Shown: positions 6,523-13,458, numbered from the stretch's first letter. The stretch is 15,797 bases of DNA from DASTGO01 sp035719045 (GCA_035719045.1 DASTGO010000482.1:1-15797), one strand, 5' to 3'. Translations and numbers: made by a program. Notes: a model not told the origin generated them from the letters alone.

Positions 6523-6734
6523 GTGAGCGTGCGCGTGATGCCCTTGACGTCCTGGATCCGTGCGATGACCAGTTGCCCGAGCTCGTCCACGCTGCCGGCC
6601 TCGACCCGTGCGATCACGTCGTAGGGGCCGGTCACGTCCTCCGCCAGGGTCACGCCGTGCAGTTGGGCGATCTCGCGAGCCACGCTCGCGGACTTGCCGA
6701 CCTCGGTCTGGATGAGGATGTAGGCCTGCACCAC
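6501..6734 (-). CDS. Stand-alone Lrp/AsnC ligand-binding (RAM) domain protein
   Basis: The 77-residue product (MVQAYILIQTEVGKSASV to TLTCTVVHV) matches a single RAM/ACT-like effector-binding domain, with the typical VQAYILIQ strand, GPYDVIARVEA and DVKGITRT segments. It has no helix-turn-helix. Such proteins oligomerise and bind amino acids or similar ligands in the Lrp family; without a DNA-binding domain it probably modulates a partner or senses a metabolite. The gene begins with three consecutive GTG codons (6737, 6734, 6731). AGGAGG at 6743-6748 is spaced 5, 8 and 11 nt from them, so 6734 is preferred and also gives the usual MVQAY start. It is divergent from thiL. Confidence 0.9.
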   Translation of the reverse strand: MVQAYILIQTEVGKSASVAREIAQLHGVTLAEDVTGPYDVIARVEAGSVDELGQLVIARIQDVKGITRTLTCTVVHV

Positions 6735-6828
6735 CACGGGATCCTCCTGTCGTCGTCCGGGGTGTGTCGGCTGGTCAGGGCGCCCCCTGCGCGTAAGGGT
6801 CGGGCGCCCGGCCGGGTCCGGAGCCGCC

Positions 6829-6838
6829 ACGCTACCGT
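6829..6838. promoter_or_regulatory. Overlapping divergent -10 elements
   Basis: The 10 bp ACGCTACCGT contain TACCGT on the plus strand (6833-6838) and TAGCGT on the minus strand (6834-6829), which share the central TA. Both fit TANNNT. The minus element could start the RAM/DUF3515 transcript about 90 nt before its start codon. The plus element would give thiL a leader of about 220 nt. -35 sequences are weak on both sides. Confidence 0.35.
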
Positions 6839-7013
6839 GTCGGCCGGTAGACATGGACGGCGAGTAGGCCGCAAGATGCGCCCCGCGATCGTGAGCTGAC
6901 CCGTGAGCACCCCGGGAGAGGTCGCGGTCGCGGACTTTGCGGGGGATTCGACCCGGGATGTGCGCTGGGGGCGGTCCATGGGTGCAGCGGCAGCCGGGGC
7001 TCCGGAACGGCAG

Positions 7014-7029
7014 TGTGACGGGTATCACG
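7014..7029. promoter_or_regulatory. CRP/FNR-family-like operator upstream of thiL
   Basis: TGTGACGGGTATCACG matches the CRP/GlxR consensus TGTGA-N6-TCACA at nine of ten fixed positions. It lies 39-54 nt before the thiL ATG in a divergent intergenic region. Actinobacterial cAMP-receptor proteins (M. tuberculosis Crp, Corynebacterium GlxR) use this palindrome. Binding here is inferred from sequence only. Confidence 0.5.
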
Positions 7030-7067
7030 TGACTGGCGTGCGGGCCGTGATCAGAACGGGAGGCCGG

Positions 7068-8165
7068 ATGGCCGGGGACGGTGCCGACATGGGCCCGACG
7101 ATCGCGGACGTGGGTGAGGACGGCCTGGTCGGCAGCGTGCTGGCCCGGTACGGGCTGCCGCCCGCGGGCGTCGTGGTGGGCCCCGGGGACGACGCCGCGG
7201 TCCTGGACGTGCCGGGCCGCGTGGTGCTGTCGACGGACACCCTGGTCGAGGGGCAGGACTTCCGCCGGGACTGGTCGAGCGCGCAGGACGTCGGCCGGAA
7301 GACCGCCGCGCAGAACCTCGCCGATCTGGCCGCGATGGGAGCCGTGCCGTTCGCCCTGGTGGTGAGCCTGGCGGCGCCCGGGGACCTGTCGGCGGGCTGG
7401 GCGGCGGAACTGGCCGACGGGCTGGCCGCCGAATGCGCTCGGGCCGGTGCCGCCGTGGTGGGTGGGGACGTCTCCGCAGCGGGCGAGATCGTCATCACCG
7501 GGACCGCGCTGGGGGTGCTGCCCGGGCCGGCCGTCCTGCGCAGCGGAGCCCGCCCCGGCGACCTGGTCGCCCTGGCCGGTGACCTCGGGCCGTCCGCGGC
7601 CGGACTGGCTCTGCTCATCGCGGGGTTCGGCCGGGGGGCGCGCCTGCCGGAGCGGGAACAGGGCCTGGTGGCGGATCTGCTGGCCGCCCACCGCGTGCCG
7701 GAGCCGCCCTACCCCGCCGGACCGGCGGCGGCCGCGGCCGGAGCGAGCGCGATGATCGACACCAGCGACGGGCTGCTACGGGACGCCCGGCGGGTCGGGG
7801 AGGCCTCCGGGGTGGTGCTGGACCTGGATCCGGACCAGCTGGCGCCCGGTGAGCGCCTGCTGTCCGCCGCCCGGCTGCTGATGGGGGCGGATGCCGTCGT
7901 GGGATCGGTGGGCGGGACGGGGCAGGCCGGAGGCACCGCGCCCGGGGACCCCGATCCGGTCCGGCAGCTCGCGGAGGGCTGGGTGCTGACCGGCGGGGAG
8001 GACCATGCCCTGCTGGCCTGCTTCCCGGCCGGTGGGGTGCTGCCCGAGGGGTTCCGCGTGGTCGGCGTGGTCCGGGCGGCGGGCGGGCCGGACGGCCTGC
8101 GCCCCGGGGTGGCTCTCGGGGGACGCCCGTACACCGGGCCCGACGGTTGGCATCACTTCACCTGA
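7068..8165 (+). CDS. thiL: Thiamine-monophosphate kinase
   Basis: ThiL phosphorylates thiamine monophosphate with ATP to thiamine diphosphate, the last step of cofactor synthesis, in the cytoplasm. The 365-residue product has the PurM/AIR-synthase-like fold signals in order. These are TIADVGEDGLV near the start, VGPGDDAAVL with the metal-binding GDD at 40-42, STDTLVEG (55-62), NLADLAAMGA, VGGDVSAAGEIVIT, MIDTSDGLLRDA, and GGEDHALLACF near the end. It is slightly longer than many homologues (about 320-350), partly from a Gly-rich loop (GSVGGTGQAGGTAPGD). The ATG at 7068 is chosen because GGGAGG lies 4 nt upstream and the conserved domain begins about 12 residues later. A GTG at 6903 in frame would add 55 residues of atypical composition. 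No ung gene follows it, unlike in Mycobacterium. Confidence 0.95.
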   Translation: MAGDGADMGPTIADVGEDGLVGSVLARYGLPPAGVVVGPGDDAAVLDVPGRVVLSTDTLVEGQDFRRDWSSAQDVGRKTAAQNLADLAAMGAVPFALVVSLAAPGDLSAGWAAELADGLAAECARAGAAVVGGDVSAAGEIVITGTALGVLPGPAVLRSGARPGDLVALAGDLGPSAAGLALLIAGFGRGARLPEREQGLVADLLAAHRVPEPPYPAGPAAAAAGASAMIDTSDGLLRDARRVGEASGVVLDLDPDQLAPGERLLSAARLLMGADAVVGSVGGTGQAGGTAPGDPDPVRQLAEGWVLTGGEDHALLACFPAGGVLPEGFRVVGVVRAAGGPDGLRPGVALGGRPYTGPDGWHHFT

Positions 8166-8222
8166 TGCCGGCGGTCGTCCACGGGAACGGCGTCTTCCCG
8201 ACGGGCGGTACGGCGCGTTCCG

Positions 8223-8273
8223 GCAAGCGAAAGGGCCGGGCAAGCGAAAGGGCCGGGCAAGCGAAAGGGCCGC
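8223..8273. repeat. 17-bp tandem repeat, three copies
   Basis: GCAAGCGAAAGGGCCGG is repeated head to tail at 8223-8239, 8240-8256 and 8257-8273, the last copy with one mismatch in its final base. It lies in the 151-bp gap between the convergent genes thiL and rpmB. The third copy runs into the hairpin at 8266-8298. On the minus strand each unit reads CCGGCCCTTTCGCTTGC, giving repeated short pyrimidine tracts downstream of rpmB. Confidence 0.93.
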
Positions 8274-8298
8274 GATCCGGCTCTGCGGATGCGGCCCT
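8266..8298 (-). terminator. Hairpin terminator after rpmB
   Basis: AGGGCCGCGATCCG pairs with CGGATGCGGCCCT, 13 bp with one bulged G and a loop of about six bases. On the minus strand it begins 18 nt after the rpmB stop and is followed by TTTCGCTT, a weak pyrimidine tract. It may also stop thiL transcription from the other side. Confidence 0.6.
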
Positions 8299-8316
8299 GC
8301 GCTGCGGCGGATCAGG

Positions 8317-8502
8317 TCAGCGGGTGACCTTGCCCGCCTTCAGGCACGTGGTGCAGACATTGAGCCGCTTCGGCGCGGCACCCACGATGGCGCGCACCCG
8401 CTGGATGTTGGGGTTCCAGCGACGCTTGGTGCGGCGGTGCGAGTGCGAGATGTTGTGACCGAAGCCCGGCCCCTTGCCGCAGACGTCGCAGTTGGCAGCC
8501 AC
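8317..8502 (-). CDS. rpmB: 50S ribosomal protein L28, zinc-ribbon (C+) form
   Basis: This 61-residue basic protein of the large ribosomal subunit starts MAANCDVCGKGPGFGHNISH, continues with HRRTKRRWNPN, and ends NVCTTCLKAGKVTR. Cysteines 5, 8, 50 and 53 form the two CxxC knuckles that bind zinc in C+ L28 proteins. The GTG at 8502 is preceded by AGGAG with a 7-nt spacer, and the length is typical for the family. It is transcribed opposite to thiL and divergently from the DAK2 gene, with its own promoter at 8598-8627 and a structured leader. Bacteria with several L28 genes often repress a C- copy with Zur; this copy is the zinc-dependent type. Confidence 0.97.
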   Translation of the reverse strand: MAANCDVCGKGPGFGHNISHSHRRTKRRWNPNIQRVRAIVGAAPKRLNVCTTCLKAGKVTR

Positions 8503-8523
8503 GGGTCGTTCTCCTGACGGTCT

Positions 8524-8574
8524 CGGACGGTGCGGACACGCCGTCCGCTGGCTCTCCGGGTGCCGAAGCACCCG
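8524..8574 (-). promoter_or_regulatory. Structured rpmB leader with a UUCG-capped hairpin
   Basis: On the minus strand the leader first forms CGGGTGC-TTCG-GCACCCG (8574-8557), a 7-bp stem with a C(UUCG)G tetraloop. It then forms CGGACGG/CCGTCCG (8547-8524), a 7-bp stem with a 10-nt loop that ends 9 nt before the AGGAG of rpmB. Both lie between promoter and start codon, so they may control translation or stabilise the mRNA. No known riboswitch or ribosomal-protein leader is recognised. Confidence 0.5.
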
Positions 8575-8597
8575 AGCCCGATGTGGGCAACCCCGAA

Positions 8598-8627
8598 AGG
8601 GTAGCCGACGGCCAGCCGTGCTCCCAA
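8598..8627 (-). promoter_or_regulatory. rpmB promoter
   Basis: On the minus strand TTGGGA (8627-8622) and TACCCT (8603-8598) are separated by 18 bp, a good housekeeping-sigma arrangement. The expected transcription start near 8590 gives a leader of about 90 nt. Confidence 0.6.
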
Positions 8628-8808
8628 ACCGCCCTGCTGCCGGCTCCGGCGCCCCGCCCCTTCCCATGACCAGGGGTTCCCCGGCACTGCCGTCCGCTGC
8701 GTCCCGTGCCGGGCGGATCTGTCCCCCTGCCCGGGGCGTGCCCGCCGGCCCGTCCATGCTCACGGCAGCCGTCCGGGACGGCGGGACGCGGCGGTCCCCG
8801 CCGACGAC

Positions 8809-8814
8809 TAGCCT
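8809..8814 (+). promoter_or_regulatory. Candidate -10 of the DAK2-recG promoter
   Basis: TAGCCT (TANNNT) lies 20 bp before the GTG at 8834 and upstream of the GGAGG Shine-Dalgarno at 8822-8826. A start near 8821 would give a very short leader that just includes the ribosome binding site. No clear -35 is visible. Confidence 0.4.
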
Positions 8815-8833
8815 GCCGGGCGGAGGTGAGGCG

Positions 8834-10444
8834 GTGCTGCAGGAGTTGGACGGGCGGGCCACCCGGCGCTGGGCGCTGGCCACGCTGTCCGCGCTGGGCC
8901 GGGCGCGGGCCGAGATCGACGCCCTGAACGTCTTCCCGGTGCCCGACGGGGACACCGGCACCAACCTCTACCTCACCGTGGAGTCCGCCTGCGCCGCCGT
9001 GCAGGTCCTGCCGGGGGACGCCGACGTCCGGCGGGTGGCCGGCGCCTTCGCGCACGGCGCCCTGCTGGGGGCCCGCGGCAATGCCGGGATCATCGGTGCC
9101 CAGTTGCTGCGCGGCTGGTCCGAGGTGCTGGCCGAGCGCGGGGTGCTGGACGCCGCTGCCGCGAAGGACGCCTTCGCCCGCGGTGATGTCCAGGCCTGGC
9201 AGGCGGTGGACAAGCCTGTCGAAGGGACGATCCTGTCCGTCAGCCGGGCGAGCGCACGGGCGGCGGCCGCGGCACCGGACACCCTGCCCGACGTGGCCAG
9301 CGCGGCCGTGCGGGCGGCCCGGGAGGCACTGGCCCGGACGCCGGAGCAGTTGGAGGTGCTGCGCCGGTCCGGCGTGGTCGACGCGGGCGGCCGTGGTCTG
9401 GTGGTGATCCTGGAGACGCTGGAGGACGTGGTCCACCAGCGCAGCACCACCCGGGCCGCCCGCGGCCTGCGGCATCCGGGACTGCCCACGGTGAACCTCG
9501 ACGACTGCGCCGACCTGGTCGCGGACGGTCCCGGCTATGAGGTCATGTACCTGTTGGACGCCGAGGAGCCGCAGGTCGCCACGTTGCGGACCCGGCTGGC
9601 CGGCCTCGGGGACTCCCTGGTGGTGGTCGGCGGGGCCGGGCTGTGGCATGTCCACGTGCACGTCGACGACCCAGGTGCCGCGGTGGAGGCCGGGATCGAG
9701 GCGGGGCGCCCGCGCCGGGTCCGGATCACCCACTTCGGCGACCAGCGGGCCCGTGCCGCGGCCGGCTCCTCGTCGCGCACCGTGGGCGCGTCCGTGGTCG
9801 CCTGTGCCGCGGGACCGGGGCTGGCGGAGCTGTTCCGGCAGGCGGGCGCCGTCGTGGTCCGGGGTGGTCCGGGGAGCCGGCCGTCCACCGGCCAGTTGCT
9901 GGACGCGGTCCGCAGCACCGGTGTCCGCGAGGTGGTCGTGCTGCCCAATGACGACGACACCCTCGCGGTCGCGCAGACGGCGGCCCGGATCGCCCGCCAG
10001 GACGGGGTCCGGGTCAGCGTGCTGCCGACCCGGGCGCAGGTGCAGGGGCTGGCCGCGATCGCCGTCCATGAGCCCGGTGTGCCCTTCGACGACGACCTGG
10101 TCCGGATGAGTGCGGCGGCGGGCGGATGCCGGGACGGCGCGGTGACGGTGGCCTCCCGGGACGCGATCACGACGGCCGGTCCCTGCCGGACCGGTGACGC
10201 GCTCGGGGTGGTCCAGGGCGACTTCGTGGTGGTCGGCGACGACCTGGCCGTGGTCGCGGTGCAGGTACTGGACCGGCTGCTGTCCGGCGGCGGCGAGCTG
10301 GTGACCGTGGTCCGGGGGGCGGACGCGCAGGACTCCCTGGTCGCGGCGGTGCGCGCCCATCTGCGGCAGTCCTACCGCGGGGTCGAGGTGTCCGTGATCG
10401 ACGGTGGCCAGGACCGGTACGTCCTGCTGCTCGGGGTGGAGTGA
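8834..10444 (+). CDS. DAK2 (DhaL)-domain protein, fatty-acid-kinase FakA-like
   Basis: The product is 536 residues. The N-terminal DhaL/DAK2 domain shows NVFPVPDGDTGTN (32-44), with D38 and D40 as likely Mg-ATP ligands, then GALLGARGNAGII (76-88), KPVEGTILSV, and SGVVDAGGRGLVVIL near residue 185. The middle and C-terminal parts (for example YEVMYLLDAEE, LWHVHVHVDDPG, VVVLPNDDDT) fit the FakA architecture, in which the enzyme phosphorylates fatty acids carried by a FakB (DegV-type) partner. No fakB is in the window, and substrate assignment is by homology only. The GTG at 8834 has GGAGG 7 nt upstream. recG begins one base after its stop, so the pair is almost certainly one transcript, an arrangement common in Gram-positive bacteria. 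Confidence 0.92.
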   Translation: MLQELDGRATRRWALATLSALGRARAEIDALNVFPVPDGDTGTNLYLTVESACAAVQVLPGDADVRRVAGAFAHGALLGARGNAGIIGAQLLRGWSEVLAERGVLDAAAAKDAFARGDVQAWQAVDKPVEGTILSVSRASARAAAAAPDTLPDVASAAVRAAREALARTPEQLEVLRRSGVVDAGGRGLVVILETLEDVVHQRSTTRAARGLRHPGLPTVNLDDCADLVADGPGYEVMYLLDAEEPQVATLRTRLAGLGDSLVVVGGAGLWHVHVHVDDPGAAVEAGIEAGRPRRVRITHFGDQRARAAAGSSSRTVGASVVACAAGPGLAELFRQAGAVVVRGGPGSRPSTGQLLDAVRSTGVREVVVLPNDDDTLAVAQTAARIARQDGVRVSVLPTRAQVQGLAAIAVHEPGVPFDDDLVRMSAAAGGCRDGAVTVASRDAITTAGPCRTGDALGVVQGDFVVVGDDLAVVAVQVLDRLLSGGGELVTVVRGADAQDSLVAAVRAHLRQSYRGVEVSVIDGGQDRYVLLLGVE

Positions 10445-10445
10445 G

Positions 10446-12740
10446 ATGCCGGCAGGTACGGGCACGACGCAAGCCTGCGGGAAGGGCGACGGCGACGGGC
10501 CGCGGGCGGCGTCCCCGGCCCCGGCCGCCGGCACCCACCGGCTGGACGAGCCGCTGGACAAGGTGCTCGGCGTGCGGTCCAAGGGGGCCGGACTGACCCA
10601 GCTCGGGCTGCACACCGTCGGGGACCTGCTGCGGCACTACCCGCGCCGGTACCAGCGCTGGGGTGAGCTCACCCCGCTGCGCCAGCTGCCGGAGGGGGAG
10701 GAGGTGACGATCCTCGCCGAGGTGGTCCGGGCGACCGCCCGCCAGATGAAGACCCGCCGCGGGGAGCTGCTGCAGTGCGTGGTCAGCGACGGCACCGACA
10801 CCCTCGACCTGACCTTCTTCAACGCCCGCAACCTGAAGCGGATGCTGGTCCCCGGCCGGGTCGGGCTGTTCTCCGGGGTCGTCGGCCGCTACCAGGGACG
10901 CCCGCAGCTCACCCACCCCAAGCTGCACCTGCTCAACGCCGAGGAGGACGCCGAGGCGGCGGTGGCGGCGATCGAGGGCCCGATCCCGGTCTACCCGGCG
11001 ACGGCGAAACTGGACTCCGAGGCGATCCGGCGCAGCGTCGGCCTGGTGCTGGACACCCTGGGCGACGTGCCGGACCCGATCCCGCCGGAGGTCCGGGCCC
11101 GGCACGGCCTGGTGTCGCTGCGGGAGGCGTTCGGCAAGGTGCACCGCCCGGCCGACGAGGACGACCACCGCACCGCGCGGTACCGGCTGCGCTTCGAGGA
11201 GGCCTTCGTCCTGCAGGCCGCGCTGGCCCGGCGCCGGCTGGCCGACGGCGCGCTGCCCGCCACCCCGCGGACCCCCGGCCCTGGCGGCCTCCTGGCGGAG
11301 TTCGACCGGCGGCTGCCCTTCACCCTGACCGCCGGGCAGCGCGAGGTCGGCGAGCAGATCGCGGCGGACCTGGCCCGTGAGCACCCGATGCACCGGCTGC
11401 TGCAGGGTGAGGTCGGCTCGGGCAAGACCGTGGTCGCGCTGCGGGCGATGCTGGCCGTGGTGGACGCCGGGGGGCAGGCCGCGCTGCTGGCCCCGACCGA
11501 GGTGCTCGCCGTCCAGCACCATCGCTCGATCACCGCGATGCTCGGCGATCTCGCCGCGGGTGGGCTGCTCGGCGGGGACGAGCGCGGGACCCGGGTCGCC
11601 CTGGTCACCGGGTCGATGTCCGCCGCGGCCCGGCGCGCGGCCCTGCTCGACGTGGCCAGCGGCGACGCCGGGATCGTGGTCGGCACCCACGCCCTGCTCC
11701 AGGAGAAGGTCGAGTTCTTCGACCTCGGCCTGGTCGTGGTGGACGAGCAGCACCGGTTCGGGGTCGAGCAGCGGGACGCCCTGCGCGGCAAGGGCCGGAC
11801 CACCCCGCACCTGCTGGTCATGACGGCCACCCCGATCCCGCGGACCGTCGCGATGACCGTCTTCGGCGACCTGGAGACCTCGACCCTGGCGGAGCTGCCG
11901 GCCGGGCGGTCCCCGATCGGGACCCACCTGGTGCCGGTGGGGGAGAAGCCCGCCTGGTACGAGCGGACCTGGCAGCGGCTGCGCGAGGAGGTCGACGCCG
12001 GCCACCAGGCCTATGTGGTCTGCCCCAGGATCGGCGACGACGAGGACCCCGGCGGACGGGCCGACGCCACCACCGACGGCGACGGGAGCGGCGGCTACTC
12101 CGACGAGGACGGCGCGGCCCGCCGTCCGGCCCGGGCCGTCCTGGAGGTGGTCGAGGAGATCCGGGCCCATCCCGCGCTGTCCGGGCTGGTGGTGGAAACC
12201 CTGCACGGGCGGATGCCGGCCGACGCCCGGGAGTCGGTGATGCGCCGGTTCGCCGCCGGACAGGTGGACGTCCTGGTCGCCACCACGGTGATCGAGGTCG
12301 GGGTCGACGTGCCGAACGCGACCGCCATGGTCGTCCTGGACGCCGACCGGTTCGGGGTGTCCCAGCTGCACCAGTTGCGCGGACGGGTCGGCCGGGGGGC
12401 GGCGGGCGGGCTGTGCCTGCTGGTCAGCGAGGCTGCCGCGGGAACCCCGGCCCGGGACCGCCTGGAGGCCGTCGCCCGGACCCTGGACGGGTTCGAGCTG
12501 GCCCGGGTCGACCTGGAGGCCCGCCGGGAGGGCGACGTGCTGGGCTCGGCGCAGTCCGGGGTGCGGTCCTCGCTGCGGCTGCTGCGGGTGCTGCGGGACG
12601 AGAAGCTCATCGAGACCGCCCGGCACGAGGCCACCGCCGTGGTCGCCGCCGACCCGGAACTGTCCGGCCATCCCGTGCTGGCGGCCGCCATCCGTGACCT
12701 GCTCGACCCCGAGCGCGAGGCGTACCTGGAGCGGGGCTGA
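10446..12740 (+). CDS. recG: ATP-dependent DNA helicase RecG
   Basis: RecG remodels stalled replication forks and branched DNA. The 764-residue product starts with a Gly/Ala/Pro-rich leader. It continues with RLDEPLDKVLGVR and LGLHTVGDLLRHYPRRY, then the wedge/OB-fold domain (LLQCVVSDGTDTLDLTFFN). Next are the helicase motifs: Walker A GEVGSGKT (321-328), LLAPTEVLAVQHH, motif II DEQH (433-436), TATPIPRT, LHGRMP, VATTVIEVGVDVPNA (about 611-625) and QLHQLRGRVGRG near 645. An acidic Gly-rich insert (about 533-555, EDPGGRADATTDGDGSGG) lies in the second helicase lobe, where other actinobacterial RecGs are also variable; I judge it a surface loop. The ATG at 10446 directly follows the DAK2 stop (one-base gap), with GGAG 4 nt upstream. 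Confidence 0.97.
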   Translation: MPAGTGTTQACGKGDGDGPRAASPAPAAGTHRLDEPLDKVLGVRSKGAGLTQLGLHTVGDLLRHYPRRYQRWGELTPLRQLPEGEEVTILAEVVRATARQMKTRRGELLQCVVSDGTDTLDLTFFNARNLKRMLVPGRVGLFSGVVGRYQGRPQLTHPKLHLLNAEEDAEAAVAAIEGPIPVYPATAKLDSEAIRRSVGLVLDTLGDVPDPIPPEVRARHGLVSLREAFGKVHRPADEDDHRTARYRLRFEEAFVLQAALARRRLADGALPATPRTPGPGGLLAEFDRRLPFTLTAGQREVGEQIAADLAREHPMHRLLQGEVGSGKTVVALRAMLAVVDAGGQAALLAPTEVLAVQHHRSITAMLGDLAAGGLLGGDERGTRVALVTGSMSAAARRAALLDVASGDAGIVVGTHALLQEKVEFFDLGLVVVDEQHRFGVEQRDALRGKGRTTPHLLVMTATPIPRTVAMTVFGDLETSTLAELPAGRSPIGTHLVPVGEKPAWYERTWQRLREEVDAGHQAYVVCPRIGDDEDPGGRADATTDGDGSGGYSDEDGAARRPARAVLEVVEEIRAHPALSGLVVETLHGRMPADARESVMRRFAAGQVDVLVATTVIEVGVDVPNATAMVVLDADRFGVSQLHQLRGRVGRGAAGGLCLLVSEAAAGTPARDRLEAVARTLDGFELARVDLEARREGDVLGSAQSGVRSSLRLLRVLRDEKLIETARHEATAVVAADPELSGHPVLAAAIRDLLDPEREAYLERG

Positions 12741-12751
12741 CCCCAGCCGCC

Positions 12752-12839
12752 GGGCCGGGACCGGGTGGGGGACCCGGGACCGGGTGGGCACGGTGGCACA
12801 TCGCGCCCGGAAATCGGGCACGGCGGCACATCGCGCCCG
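12752..12839. repeat. G-tract cluster and two short tandem repeats between recG and rsmD
   Basis: CGGGACCGGGTGGG occurs at 12756-12769 and 12775-12788 (period 19). A 24-bp unit beginning GGGCACGG occurs at 12786-12809 and 12816-12839 with one mismatch (period 30). The plus strand from 12752 to 12788 carries seven tracts of three or more G with 1-4 nt loops, a canonical G-quadruplex pattern. A short stem (CCGGGT 12761-12766 with ACCCGG 12772-12777) might help end recG transcription. Confidence 0.85.
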
Positions 12840-12903
12840 CGGCGGACGGGTGCGATCGTCCGCCCTGCGACGACCGGGCGGCCCGGGCGGGAAGAATGGG
12901 CCC

Positions 12904-13458
12904 GTGACGAGGATCATCGCGGGGACGGTCGGCGGGCGGCGGCTGGAGGTCCCGAAGGGTGATCTGACCCGGCCGACCAGCGACCGGGTGCGGGAGGCCG
13001 TGTTCTCCGGCCTGGACTCCCGCGGCGTGCTGCACGGCTCCCGGGTGCTCGACCTGTTCGCCGGCTCCGGGGCGCTCGGGCTGGAGGCGGCCAGCCGTGG
13101 TGCGGCCGAGGTGACCCTGGTCGACTCCTCCCGGGCCGCGGCGGAGGTCGCCCGGCGCAACGTGTCCGCGCTCGGGATGCGGGCCACCGTCGTGCTGTCC
13201 TCGGCGCAGAGGTTCCTGACCGGCCGCAGCCCGGTGCCGATGGACGTCGTCCTGCTCGACCCGCCCTACGCGATCGGCGAGGACGTCGTGGCCGAGGTGC
13301 TGTCGGCCCTGGTCGAGCACGGGTGGCTGGCCCCCGGGGGGCTGGTGGTCCTGGAGCGCAGCAACCGGGGCCCGGAACCGCGCTGGCCGGCCGGGCTGGT
13401 CCGGGAGGACATCCGTCGCTACGGGGAGACGGTGATCTGGACCGCCGTCGCGCGTTGA
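12904..13458 (+). CDS. rsmD: 16S rRNA (guanine(966)-N2)-methyltransferase
   Basis: RsmD uses S-adenosylmethionine to methylate G966 of 16S rRNA on the 30S subunit. The 184-residue product shows the family start TRIIAGTVGGRRLEVPKG, RPTSDRVREAVFSGL, the SAM-binding loop DLFAGSGALGLEA (about 50-62), LVDSS after strand 2, and the catalytic DPPY (119-122). It ends RRYGETVIWTAVAR. The GTG at 12904 gives the normal family start. An AAGAAT element 6 nt upstream suggests a leaderless or very short leader mRNA, since no Shine-Dalgarno is present. The frame stays open to 12694, but that part covers the repeats after recG and is not conserved. coaD follows after 69 bp. Confidence 0.95.
   Translation: MTRIIAGTVGGRRLEVPKGDLTRPTSDRVREAVFSGLDSRGVLHGSRVLDLFAGSGALGLEAASRGAAEVTLVDSSRAAAEVARRNVSALGMRATVVLSSAQRFLTGRSPVPMDVVLLDPPYAIGEDVVAEVLSALVEHGWLAPGGLVVLERSNRGPEPRWPAGLVREDIRRYGETVIWTAVAR

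Larger units (their letters stand above)
6735..7067. other. 333-bp divergent regulatory region between the RAM-domain gene and thiL
   Basis: This stretch holds no convincing gene. A frame open from GTG 6903 joins thiL, but its codons (TTT, GAT, GCA, AGA) are unlike the neighbours. The region contains an opposed pair of -10 elements at 6829-6838 and a CRP-like palindrome at 7014-7029. I searched by eye for thiamine-riboswitch core sequences on the plus strand and saw none. Confidence 0.7.
8503..8833. other. 331-bp divergent region between rpmB and the DAK2 gene
   Basis: I see no gene here. It holds the rpmB leader with two hairpins (8524-8547 and 8557-8574), the rpmB promoter (8598-8627), and the -10 of the DAK2 gene (8809-8814). 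An open frame running through it into the DAK2 gene from 8474 has no family resemblance before residue 121. Confidence 0.7.

Noticed and set aside
6840..7067. Thiamine diphosphate riboswitch in the possible long leader of thiL
   Set aside because: No CUGAGA-like core or matching P4/P5 sequences were seen by eye, and thiL is often not riboswitch-controlled.
6903..7067. N-terminal extension of ThiL from the GTG at 6903
   Set aside because: Codons in this part are unlike the rest of the gene, the CRP-like palindrome lies inside it, and a Shine-Dalgarno precedes the ATG at 7068.
8223..8273. CRISPR-like array
   Set aside because: Units are 17 bp and directly adjacent without spacers; it is a simple tandem repeat.
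8312..10615. Minus-strand open frame of about 770 codons opposite the DAK2 gene
   Set aside because: Shadow of the DAK2 gene and of the rpmB region in another frame; composition is Gly/Gln/Arg/His-rich with no conserved domain.
10167..13187. Very long minus-strand open frame of about 1000 codons opposite the DAK2 gene, recG and rsmD
   Set aside because: Antisense to well-recognised genes. The product is Gly/Arg/Gln/His-rich without family motifs, typical of frames left open by high GC.
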